DNA from: Lachnospiraceae bacterium | GTDB taxonomy: Bacteria; Bacillota; Clostridia; Lachnospirales; Lachnospiraceae | DNA: 64,000 nt | Direction: 5' to 3' | Assembly: GCA_017617545.1 (NCBI GenBank) | Contig: JAFZVZ010000044.1 | Coordinates: forward strand, 62,001 to 126,000 | Shown: piece after piece, positions 35,612 through 42,485 of the stretch | Numbering within the stretch: position 1 is the stretch's first letter | Layout of the letters: the number at the start of each line of letters is the position of its first letter | Translations under genes and position numbers: made by a program | The notes under the pieces: generated by a model | The model's input: the letters and a program-made list of their open reading frames with translations, nothing else | The model's database searches: none | Told to the model about the DNA's origin: nothing

Positions 35612-35640
35612 TTGCTATTTTGGGCATTTGATTATATCAT
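35612..35640 (+). promoter_or_regulatory. Candidate promoter for ftsZ
   Basis: The -35 TTGCTA (35612-35617), a 17-base spacer, and the -10 TATCAT (35635-35640). A start near 35647 would give a leader of about 40 bases ahead of the ftsZ initiation site. It suggests that ftsZ can be transcribed apart from the upstream cluster. Confidence 0.55.
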
Positions 35641-35684
35641 AGAGAATGGCTAATAGGAATATTATGCAAAAGGAGGACACAACG

Positions 35685-36953
35685 TTGGTTGAAATCAAGG
35701 GAGAAGAGAACGAAGCTGCTGCAAAGATACTGGTTATCGGTGTCGGCGGCGCCGGCAACAACGCGGTAAATCGCATGATCGAAGAGGGCATTGTGGGTGT
35801 CGAGTTTATCTGTGTCAACACCGACAAGCAGCACCTCAAGAATTGCAGGGCTCCTCAGTGCATTCAGATAGGTGAGAAATTGACGAAAGGCCTCGGCGCA
35901 GGTTCCCAGCCGGATGTCGGCGAGAAGGCTGCGGAGGAGAGCAAGGAAGAACTGACCCAGATCATCAAGGGCGCGGACATGGTCTTCGTAACCTGCGGTA
36001 TGGGCGGCGGTACCGGTACCGGTGCGGCTCCCGTGGTAGCGCAGATCGCGAAGGAGATGGGCGTGCTGACGGTCGGTATCGTTACCAAGCCGTTCCGTTT
36101 CGAGGCGAAGCAGCGCATGGCGAACGCTCTCTCCGGTATTGAGCGTCTTCGTCAGTCCGTTGATACATTGATCGTTATTCCGAACGACAGACTCCTGGAG
36201 ATCGTTGACCGTCGTACGACGATGCCGGAAGCACTCCGCAAGGCAGACGAGGTTCTGCAGCAGGGTGTTCAGGGTATCACCGACCTCATCAACGCTCCGG
36301 CTTTGATCAACCTTGACTTTGCCGATGTCGAGACCGTTATGAAGGATAAGGGCGTTGCCCATATCGGTATCGGTTACGGCTCCGGCGATGACAAGTGCAT
36401 GGAGGCCGTTAAGCAGGCGACGACATCCCCGCTTCTCGAGACGAACATCGAGGGCGCAAGCCATGTCATCCTTCACATCGCAGGTGCGGTCAGCCTCATC
36501 GAGGTGAACGAGGCAGCTACCTACGTGCAGGAGCTTGCGGGAGAGGAAGCAAACATCATCTTCGGTGCGATCTACGACGAGTCCTCGCCGGATCAGTGCC
36601 GCATCACGGTTATCGCAACGGGTCTCGAGGAGCATCCGAGCTCGATGTCGCAGAGCTCCGCGAACCGTCAGAATTATGCTCCGAAGAAGCCGTCCCAGTC
36701 CGGTGTTTACACCGGCCTCGGCTACACGAACCGCAGCACCACGGCAGCTCCTACGGCAGCTCCGGTTTCCCAGGCAGCGCCCGCTGTACAGCCCGCTACG
36801 CAGGTGAGACCGAACTACACGGCTCCGGCACCGGCACCGGTGGTTACCGAGCAGCCGACGTACGCCGCACCGACCTACAACAAGCCCGCTTCGTCGGAAA
36901 ATGCCGCAGGCGGCATCAAGATCCCGGATTTCCTGCAGAAGAACCGCAAGTGA
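35685..36953 (+). CDS. ftsZ: Cell division GTPase FtsZ (TTG start)
   Basis: Tubulin homologue forming the Z ring. The G-box [10 protein letters not shown], the N-terminal [14 protein letters not shown] and the T7 loop region NLDFADV are present. A variable Ala/Pro/Thr-rich linker is followed by the C-terminal interaction peptide [11 protein letters not shown]. The strong SD AAAGGAGG (35669-35676) points to the TTG at 35685, giving [14 protein letters not shown] and 422 residues; the ATG at 35646 has no SD. Codons are shifted toward GTT, CGT and GCT compared with neighbours, as expected for an abundant protein. No ftsA is present upstream. Confidence 0.95.
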   Translation: MVEIKGEENEAAAKILVIGVGGAGNNAVNRMIEEGIVGVEFICVNTDKQHLKNCRAPQCIQIGEKLTKGLGAGSQPDVGEKAAEESKEELTQIIKGADMVFVTCGMGGGTGTGAAPVVAQIAKEMGVLTVGIVTKPFRFEAKQRMANALSGIERLRQSVDTLIVIPNDRLLEIVDRRTTMPEALRKADEVLQQGVQGITDLINAPALINLDFADVETVMKDKGVAHIGIGYGSGDDKCMEAVKQATTSPLLETNIEGASHVILHIAGAVSLIEVNEAATYVQELAGEEANIIFGAIYDESSPDQCRITVIATGLEEHPSSMSQSSANRQNYAPKKPSQSGVYTGLGYTNRSTTAAPTAAPVSQAAPAVQPATQVRPNYTAPAPAPVVTEQPTYAAPTYNKPASSENAAGGIKIPDFLQKNRK

Positions 36954-37006
36954 TCCAGGTACGGATCGAAGGCACGACAGGGTGGCGTGCCGGGCGTAAA
37001 ACCGTG

Positions 37007-37101
37007 TTATGCAGTGCATAATATGTGAATTATGCTGAGAAAACCCCTTCATTTGTATCAAATGTGCACAAAAAGCAAAGCATTTATTGTGCATTTTGAT
37101 A
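37007..37101. repeat. Inverted repeats in the ftsZ-surface protein spacer
   Basis: TTATGCA (37007-37013) and TGCATAA (37015-37021) form a one-base-loop palindrome. Further on, 37056-37071 is an imperfect inverted repeat of 37087-37101 (TATCAAA and TGCACAA blocks on each side). The spacer is clearly more AT-rich than the window average. No T-run follows the first repeat, so a terminator for ftsZ is not evident. Confidence 0.5.
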
Positions 37102-37110
37102 ATAGTAAAA

Positions 37111-37152
37111 TTGTAACAACTTTGTTACAATACCTGTAGTTGTGAATTCACA
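37111..37152 (+). promoter_or_regulatory. Palindromic promoter/operator region of the surface-protein gene
   Basis: TTGTAACAA (37111-37119) and TTGTTACAA (37122-37130) form a perfect 9-bp inverted repeat that covers an extended -10 element, TG-T-TACAAT ending at 37131. Immediately downstream is a second perfect palindrome, TGTGAATTCACA (37141-37152), near the expected transcription start. Both look like operators; the regulator is unknown. Confidence 0.45.
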
Positions 37153-37170
37153 TTAAGGAGGTAACTTTTC

Positions 37171-37716
37171 ATGAAAAAGTTATTGGCAACTGTACTTGCT
37201 GTTGTTCTTGCCATGACCATGATCCTCGGCACCGCACTTGCGGCCGATCAGGAGATTGCAACCAGCAATGCTACCATTACGGATGCTATCAACGGCGCAG
37301 CTGAGGGTTCCACCCTTGTTGTTACCGTTAAGTACACCGCTGAGGGTGGCACGGCCGGCGCTGGCTGGGGCATCGGCGGTATCTGCATCGATGGTACCTG
37401 GACTGTTGACGGATCTTTCGAGTCCAAGACGACCGAGGAGCCTAACGAAGGCGACGTTCTTACGTTCGAGTTCAACGTTGATGATATCAAGAAGGCAGCT
37501 TCCGGTGACATCAACCTGAACTACTACAACGGTTTCGCTGTTCAGTCTGCTGTTCTTAAGAGCCCCGCTGCTGGCGGAGACGATGGCGGCAAGGACGATG
37601 GCGGCAAGGGCGGCGATGCTCCGAAGACTGCTGATACCATGACCGTAGTTATGTTCGCTGGTATCGCAATCCTTGCACTTGGTGCAGTGGTTGTTACCAA
37701 GAAGGCTCGCGCTTAA
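37171..37716 (+). CDS. Small secreted surface protein with C-terminal anchor
   Basis: 181 residues. A Sec signal peptide (about 1-24, cleavage after TALA) is followed by a roughly 100-residue beta-rich domain with Trp, Gly and Thr, and a Gly/Asp/Lys linker (GGDDGGKDDGGKGG). The C-terminal sorting-like signal is PKTADT, a hydrophobic helix, then KKARA. PKTAD resembles the PKTGD-type sortase motif of Lachnospiraceae with Ala for Gly; without sortase processing it would remain a membrane-anchored protein. Codons favour GCT and GTT far more than neighbours, and it has AAGGAGG, its own promoter region and its own terminator, all suggesting high expression. I do not recognise the domain. Confidence 0.75.
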   Translation: MKKLLATVLAVVLAMTMILGTALAADQEIATSNATITDAINGAAEGSTLVVTVKYTAEGGTAGAGWGIGGICIDGTWTVDGSFESKTTEEPNEGDVLTFEFNVDDIKKAASGDINLNYYNGFAVQSAVLKSPAAGGDDGGKDDGGKGGDAPKTADTMTVVMFAGIAILALGAVVVTKKARA

Positions 37717-37751
37717 TAGCATAGCTTTCTGAGCAAAACGACGAATAAGAG

Positions 37752-37786
37752 GAACGCTTCCGGGTGACCGGGAGCGTTCTTTTTTC
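37752..37786 (+). terminator. Rho-independent terminator after the surface-protein gene
   Basis: GAACGCTTCCGG (37752-37763), loop GTGA, CCGGGAGCGTTC (37768-37779), with one G-U pair, followed directly by TTTTTT. This is the best intrinsic terminator in the window and makes the surface-protein gene a single transcription unit. Confidence 0.93.
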
Positions 37787-37815
37787 TTGCCATTTTACGA
37801 GGCGCGTGGTATTAT
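37787..37815 (+). promoter_or_regulatory. Promoter of the Mrp-like antiporter operon
   Basis: The -35 TTGCCA (37787-37792), a 17-base spacer, and the -10 TATTAT (37810-37815). It abuts the preceding terminator and lies 33 bases before the first gene, making a compact, well-isolated promoter. Confidence 0.7.
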
Positions 37816-37848
37816 TACTCTGAATTGGTATGTCGTCAGGAGGCAAAA

Positions 37849-38346
37849 ATGTTCCTGCTGTTCTTGATCATCTGGATCGTTTTTAACGGCCGTCTCTCGT
37901 GGGAAGTCCTCGGGATCGGTCTTGCTTTGTGTGTGCCTCTTGCGTTTTTCTTCAGCAGGTTTATGGACTATACGATCCGGAACGAACTGCGGCTTCTTTC
38001 CCGGATCACTTGGGCGATCCGATATGTCGTGATCCTTCTTCGCGAGATCATCAAGGCCAATTTCGATGTGCTCCGTCTGATCCTTTCATCCAAATACGAG
38101 CCGGAGCCTGTGTTACTGTCGTTCCGGACGGACATTGACAGCGATGCTTCGCGCGTTATTCTCGCCAATTCCATCACCCTCACACCCGGCACGATCACCG
38201 TGGGGCTCACCAAGGACGGTCAGTTTATCGTCCATGCGCTCGACCGTGATATCGCGGAGGGTATTGAGGACAGTGTGTTCATCCAAATGATCCTCGAGCA
38301 GCAGAACCTCGAGAAATCTCCGGAGAAGACGGGAGGTGCGGTATGA
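37849..38346 (+). CDS. mrpE: Mrp/Mnh antiporter subunit E
   Basis: Small membrane subunit of the multisubunit cation/proton antiporter family (MrpE, MbhA in archaeal complexes). N-terminal TM helices (LFLIIWIVFNGRLSW) are followed by a cytoplasmic domain with the family segment LANSITLTPGTITVGL. The ATG at 37849 behind CAGGAGG gives 165 residues. Its stop overlaps the next start (ATGA), opening a tightly coupled operon. Confidence 0.92.
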   Translation: MFLLFLIIWIVFNGRLSWEVLGIGLALCVPLAFFFSRFMDYTIRNELRLLSRITWAIRYVVILLREIIKANFDVLRLILSSKYEPEPVLLSFRTDIDSDASRVILANSITLTPGTITVGLTKDGQFIVHALDRDIAEGIEDSVFIQMILEQQNLEKSPEKTGGAV

Positions 38347-38771
38347 CGATTCCCGTTGTTTCCGAATACTTCTTCGGAAGTGTCATCATTGTTATTGTTC
38401 TCATCATGTTCGCGTGCCTTCTGCGCGCGATCCGCGGTCCGGAGATCGCCGACCGTATCGTCGCGGTCAACATGCTGGGAACGCTGACCATCATGGTCAT
38501 CTGTATCCTTTCCCTGTGGCAGAATGAGAGTTATCTTCTCGATGTGGCGCTGATCTATGCGATGATCAGCTTTCTTGCCGTGGTCGTGCTGACGCGCGTA
38601 TATCTCGGCGTTCACAGGGAACATCTGATGAACAAAAAGAACAGAGAGCTCTATGTGGATTTCGCGGACGGAGAATCGGCTGATGCCGCTGCTTCGGACG
38701 CGGTATCCGGCGCCCTGAGCGCGGAAGAATTTTCCGCGGAAGCGCCGACCGGGAAGGGAGGCGACATCTGA
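38343..38771 (+). CDS. mrpF: Mrp/Mnh antiporter subunit F
   Basis: Three-helix membrane subunit (MrpF/MbhB) with the family core RAIRGPEIADRIVAVNMLGT and a following helix LLDVALIYAMISFLAVVVL. The C-terminus carries about 45 extra residues rich in Ala, Ser, Asp and Glu, which typical 90-residue MrpF proteins lack. 142 residues; its stop shares one base with the start of the G subunit. Confidence 0.92.
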   Translation: MTIPVVSEYFFGSVIIVIVLIMFACLLRAIRGPEIADRIVAVNMLGTLTIMVICILSLWQNESYLLDVALIYAMISFLAVVVLTRVYLGVHREHLMNKKNRELYVDFADGESADAAASDAVSGALSAEEFSAEAPTGKGGDI

Positions 38772-39112
38772 TGGAATGGGTGCGTCTTATCATCGGCAGC
38801 ATCTGTATCGTCTGCGGCCTTCTCATTGCCCTGATCGCGGCGTTCGGGCTCTTCAAGTTCAAGTTTGCCCTCAATCGCATGCACGCGGCGGCGATGACGG
38901 ACACGCTCGGAATACTCATGGTTTTGCTCGGGTTGATCGTCATGCGCGGGTTCTGCTTCGATTCGCTGAAGCTTGCGCTGATCATCCTGTTTTTCTGGTT
39001 TGCGAGCCCCGTTTCCAGCCACCTTCTGGCCGGAATGGAGGTGGAGATCAGCGACCGCCTGAAGGACAACTGCGAAGTCGAGGAGACGGAGCGGAAAGGC
39101 GGCCGGCAATGA
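38771..39112 (+). CDS. mrpG: Mrp/Mnh antiporter subunit G
   Basis: Small subunit G (MrpG/PhaG/MbhC): three TM helices with FGLFKFKFALNRMHAAAMTDTLG, the family-typical RxHAA segment, then a soluble acidic tail. 113 residues. It overlaps both the F subunit and the downstream gene, so F, G and the MbhD-like gene are probably translated as a coupled unit. Confidence 0.92.
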   Translation: MEWVRLIIGSICIVCGLLIALIAAFGLFKFKFALNRMHAAAMTDTLGILMVLLGLIVMRGFCFDSLKLALIILFFWFASPVSSHLLAGMEVEISDRLKDNCEVEETERKGGRQ

Positions 39113-39381
39113 CGAAACTTATATTACTGTTACTTGTTGGATTTTTGGTTGCGTGCGCCATCGGTGTGAGCTTTGCGAAGAGTCTGCTGGTGTCCGTCGT
39201 AATCTTTATGTCGTATAGCTTGGTGATGTCGATCGTGTGGATTTTCCTGGAGTCGCCGGATCTGGCGATCACGGAGGCCGCGGTCGGCGCGGGTGTGACG
39301 AGCGTGCTGTTCTTCGTCACGCTTCGGAAAATTCATGCCGTCGAGGAGGATGACGATGAGCCGGATCCGGAAGAATTATGA
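39109..39381 (+). CDS. MbhD-like subunit (MrpA C-terminal piece, DUF4040 type)
   Basis: A 90-residue membrane protein with three predicted helices and the conserved SPDLAITEAAVGAGVTSVLFF segment that marks MbhD and the C-terminal part of MrpA. The ATG at 39109 overlaps the G subunit stop by four bases. The free-standing form of this piece is the Mbh arrangement rather than the MrpA-fused arrangement. Confidence 0.85.
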   Translation: MTKLILLLLVGFLVACAIGVSFAKSLLVSVVIFMSYSLVMSIVWIFLESPDLAITEAAVGAGVTSVLFFVTLRKIHAVEEDDDEPDPEEL

Positions 39382-40444
39382 GAACTCGTTCGCGCACCGG
39401 TTTCTCGTCTTTGTCAAGGGTGACAAGCCGCTTCCCGAGGAGGACCACGTAGAAGAGTGGCGGCACCGGGTGGCGGAGGTCAAGGAGACCGAGCGCGCGG
39501 AAAATGCAAGCTACATCGAGCTTGCGGAGACCGACCCGTATGAGGACGCAAAGCGTTATGCGCGGATGTCCGATATGCGGGTGCTGCGCAGAATTTACTA
39601 TGTTCTCGCGATGCTGATGTGCCTGATGATCATCGGCATGCTGATCATGAATGTCGCGTATATGCCGATCTTCGGCAGTGAGGATACCCCGACGAACAAC
39701 GAGGTTGCGGAGAGGTATCTCGAGAAAGGAAGCGAGGAGACCGGCGTTGTCAACACGGTCACGGGAATGATCCTGCAGTACCGCGCGTTTGATACGTTCG
39801 GTGAGACCAACGTGCTGTTCGTAGCTGCCTGTTCGGTCATGATCCTTTTGTTCTACAAGACGGAGCCGGAGGGCGACAGGGCAGGGAAGCGCAAGAAGAA
39901 AGCGGCTTCGCGGCGTCGAAAGGAAGCTGCCGTGGCAGTCGAGGAAGTTTCGGAGACGCCGGATGGCGGAACTGAGGCTCCGTCCTGCGTCTGGCCGCAG
40001 GCGATGCAGGAGAAGGAGACGGAACCGGAGCCGGATGTCATACTGCAAAACGTTGCCCGTGTTGTCGTTCCGATGATCTTTCTCTTCGGACTGTACATCC
40101 TTCTGAACGGACATCTTTCCCCGGGAGGCGGGTTCTCCGGAGGAGCCGTCATCGGAGCGGGACTGATCCTGTACAATGCGGCGTTTGGGTTCCGCGCGAC
40201 AAGACGGTTCTTCGATGAGAAGGTGTACGATATCATCAAGGTCGGGTCGCTGTGCCTGTACGCGATGATCATCGCGTATTACCTCTTTACGGGCGCGAAC
40301 GGCATCGCATCGATCGTGCCGCTCGGCAAGCTCGGCAACATCATCAGCTCCGGCCTGATCCTGCCGATCAACCTGCTGGTAGGACTTGAGGTCGCGTGCA
40401 CGATGTACGCATTTTACGCATTGTTCCGAAGAGGAACGTTTTAG
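39356..40444 (+). CDS. MbhE-MrpB fusion antiporter subunit
   Basis: 362 residues in two parts. The first has a soluble charged N-terminus of about 70 residues, a TM helix, and the MbhE/MrpA-C-terminal motif VTGMILQYRAFDTFGE with a second helix. A 70-residue Lys/Arg then Glu-rich linker follows. The second part is an MrpB domain with the glycine-rich LNGHLSPGGGFSGGAVIGAG and four helices. In Mbh complexes these are two separate proteins (MbhE, MbhF). The ATG at 39356 lies behind GAGGAGG and within the end of the previous gene. Confidence 0.82.
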   Translation: MSRIRKNYENSFAHRFLVFVKGDKPLPEEDHVEEWRHRVAEVKETERAENASYIELAETDPYEDAKRYARMSDMRVLRRIYYVLAMLMCLMIIGMLIMNVAYMPIFGSEDTPTNNEVAERYLEKGSEETGVVNTVTGMILQYRAFDTFGETNVLFVAACSVMILLFYKTEPEGDRAGKRKKKAASRRRKEAAVAVEEVSETPDGGTEAPSCVWPQAMQEKETEPEPDVILQNVARVVVPMIFLFGLYILLNGHLSPGGGFSGGAVIGAGLILYNAAFGFRATRRFFDEKVYDIIKVGSLCLYAMIIAYYLFTGANGIASIVPLGKLGNIISSGLILPINLLVGLEVACTMYAFYALFRRGTF

Positions 40445-40473
40445 GATCCGGATACGAGTTAGGAGATTACAGA

Positions 40474-40848
40474 TTGGATACGTTGTTTGAAAATTACATC
40501 TCCGTGGTTTCCATGGTGCTGTTCGGCATCGGGTTCGGCAACCTGCTGTTGCAGAAGAATCTGATCAAGAAGATCATCGGTCTGAACATCATGGATACGG
40601 CTGTCTACCTGTTTCTCGCCTCGATGGGCTACATCTCGGGGCGGCTGGCGCCGATCATCACGGACGGGGATACGACCGCGTCGCGGTACGTCAATCCGAT
40701 CCCGAGCGGTCTGGTGCTCACCGGCATCGTCGTTTCCGTCAGTGTGACTGCGCTGATGCTTGCGCTGACGATCCGGCTGTACCGCAGATACCGCACGCTC
40801 GATATCGACGAGATCACGCTGTTGGTGCGCAGGGAGCACAGCGAGTAG
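40474..40848 (+). CDS. mrpC: Mrp/Mnh antiporter subunit C (NuoK-like), TTG start
   Basis: Three-helix subunit homologous to NuoK (MrpC/MbhG). It has the family segments FGNLLLQKNLIKKIIGLNIMDTAVYLFL and, near the third helix, NPIPSGLVLTGIVVSVSVTAL. The frame stays open upstream, but the TTG at 40474 preceded by AGGAG gives MDTLFENY and 124 residues, close to the family length. A GC-rich triple-hairpin spacer separates it from the next gene. Confidence 0.88.
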   Translation: MDTLFENYISVVSMVLFGIGFGNLLLQKNLIKKIIGLNIMDTAVYLFLASMGYISGRLAPIITDGDTTASRYVNPIPSGLVLTGIVVSVSVTALMLALTIRLYRRYRTLDIDEITLLVRREHSE

Positions 40849-40858
40849 GGCTATTACG

Positions 40859-40959
40859 GTGCCGTTTCGGCACGGACACATAGATATGCAGTGTGACCGC
40901 AAGGCACGCTGTCTGCGGCACAAGCCGCGGGATTACGCAGTTTGGCGGCGTGAGCCGCC
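40859..40959. repeat. Three hairpins in the mrpC-D1 spacer
   Basis: GTGCCG (40859-40864) with CGGCAC (40868-40873); GCGGC (40915-40919) with GCCGC (40924-40928); GGCGGC (40944-40949) with GCCGCC (40954-40959). All stems are perfect, with loops of 3-4 bases. The last ends just before the GGGAG ribosome-binding site of the D1 subunit. No T-tracts. Confidence 0.6.
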
Positions 40960-40976
40960 GGGCAAGGGAGCACGGT

Positions 40977-42473
40977 ATGGATTTTGTACGCAATTTTCCG
41001 TTTTTCAGCATACTGCTGCCGATGATCTCCGGGCCGATCTCCTCCGTATTGTCGGGGAAGAGGGCGAAGAGGTTGAATTTCGCAGTGGTGACGGTGTCGG
41101 GACTGTTGTCAGTCGCGGCGTTCGTTTACGTGCTGTCCACGGGAGAGGCGTTTAATTACCGGATGGGCGCGTTCCCGGCGCCGTTCGGAAACGAGATTCG
41201 CGTTGGTCTTCTCGAGACGATGATGGCATCGTTCTTCTGTTTTGTCATGCTGCTGTCGATCGTCGGGGGATACCGGTTCACGAAGGTGGATATCCCGGAG
41301 GAAAAGCAGAACCTCTTTTATATCATGATGAACCTGCTGCTCAGCTCGCTGCTGGCGCTCATCTACACGAACGACATGTTCACGGGCTACGTGTTCATCG
41401 AGATCAACACGATCGCGGCGTGCGGCCTGATCATGATCCGCGGATGGGGACGAAACCTGCTCGCGGCGACGAAGTACATGATCATGTCGCTGCTCGGTTC
41501 CGGTCTTGTTCTGATCTCGCTCTCCATCCTGTACGGGATCACCGGACACCTGTTGATGGAGCCGATGCATGAGGCCATCGTGAAGATCATTGAACAGAGG
41601 ACGTACAACGAGCCGCTGACGGTAGCGGTGGGACTGTTCTGCGTCGGTATCGCCATCAAATCGGCGCTGTTCCCGTTCCATTCGTGGCTGCCCGACGCTT
41701 ACGGCTATTCGACGTGCGCGTCGAGCGCGATCCTGTCGAGCCTCGTCTCGAAGGGATACATTTTCCTTCTGATCAAGTTTTTCTACCGCGTCATCGGCAC
41801 GGACATCATCCATCAGATCCAGGTGGACGACGTGTTGTTCGTGTTCGGTATCGCGGGCATGGTGTTCGGCTCGATCAGCGCGATCCAGCAGACCGACGTG
41901 AGCCGCATGATCGCATTTTCCTCGGTCGCGCAGATCGGGTACATATACATGGGCTTCGGACTGAACACCGAGGCCGGAATGATCGCATCGATCTTCCATA
42001 TTCTCGCTCACGCGGCCGGAAAATCCATGCTGTTCATCTCGCTGAACAGTCTCTCGGACGGCACATGGGAGTACGCGAACTACCGGAAGCTGCGTGGGGC
42101 GGCGTACCGGCATAAGATCGCGAGCTTAGGCTTTGCCGTCGGTTCGCTGTCCATGGTCGGCATTCCGCTGCTGGCGGGCTTCACGTCGAAGGTATATTAC
42201 GCCAAGGCGGCGTTCGGCGTCGGGTCCACTCCGAAAATGCTGATCGCGCTTGTGGCGCTGGCGATCAGTACCGTCTTAAACGCGATGTACTTCATCGGAC
42301 AGATGATCAATATTTACACTCCGGTCGGTACGGAGCCGGAGCCGGGAACGGTAAAGCATTCGAATGTAACGCGCGTGGCGGTGTTTATGTTCATAGCCGT
42401 CAATTTCGTGCTTGGTATGGGGTCGGAGCCGGTGTTCCGCTGGATACAGACGGGACTGGCGCAGTTTATGTAG
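40977..42473 (+). CDS. Mrp D-type proton-conducting membrane subunit, copy 1
   Basis: 498-residue polytopic protein of the MrpD/NuoL-M-N antiporter family, about 14 TM helices. It has the conserved helix-5 glutamate (in YVFIEINT), the helix-7 lysine in AIKSALFPFHSWLP, the broken-helix HILAHAAGKSMLF with His and Lys, and QQTDVSRMIAFSSVAQIGY. The ATG at 40977 follows GGGAG. It is closest in look to NuoN/MbhH-type subunits. First of four such genes in a row. Confidence 0.9.
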   Translation: MDFVRNFPFFSILLPMISGPISSVLSGKRAKRLNFAVVTVSGLLSVAAFVYVLSTGEAFNYRMGAFPAPFGNEIRVGLLETMMASFFCFVMLLSIVGGYRFTKVDIPEEKQNLFYIMMNLLLSSLLALIYTNDMFTGYVFIEINTIAACGLIMIRGWGRNLLAATKYMIMSLLGSGLVLISLSILYGITGHLLMEPMHEAIVKIIEQRTYNEPLTVAVGLFCVGIAIKSALFPFHSWLPDAYGYSTCASSAILSSLVSKGYIFLLIKFFYRVIGTDIIHQIQVDDVLFVFGIAGMVFGSISAIQQTDVSRMIAFSSVAQIGYIYMGFGLNTEAGMIASIFHILAHAAGKSMLFISLNSLSDGTWEYANYRKLRGAAYRHKIASLGFAVGSLSMVGIPLLAGFTSKVYYAKAAFGVGSTPKMLIALVALAISTVLNAMYFIGQMINIYTPVGTEPEPGTVKHSNVTRVAVFMFIAVNFVLGMGSEPVFRWIQTGLAQFM

Positions 42474-42485
42474 GAGGAGGCACAT

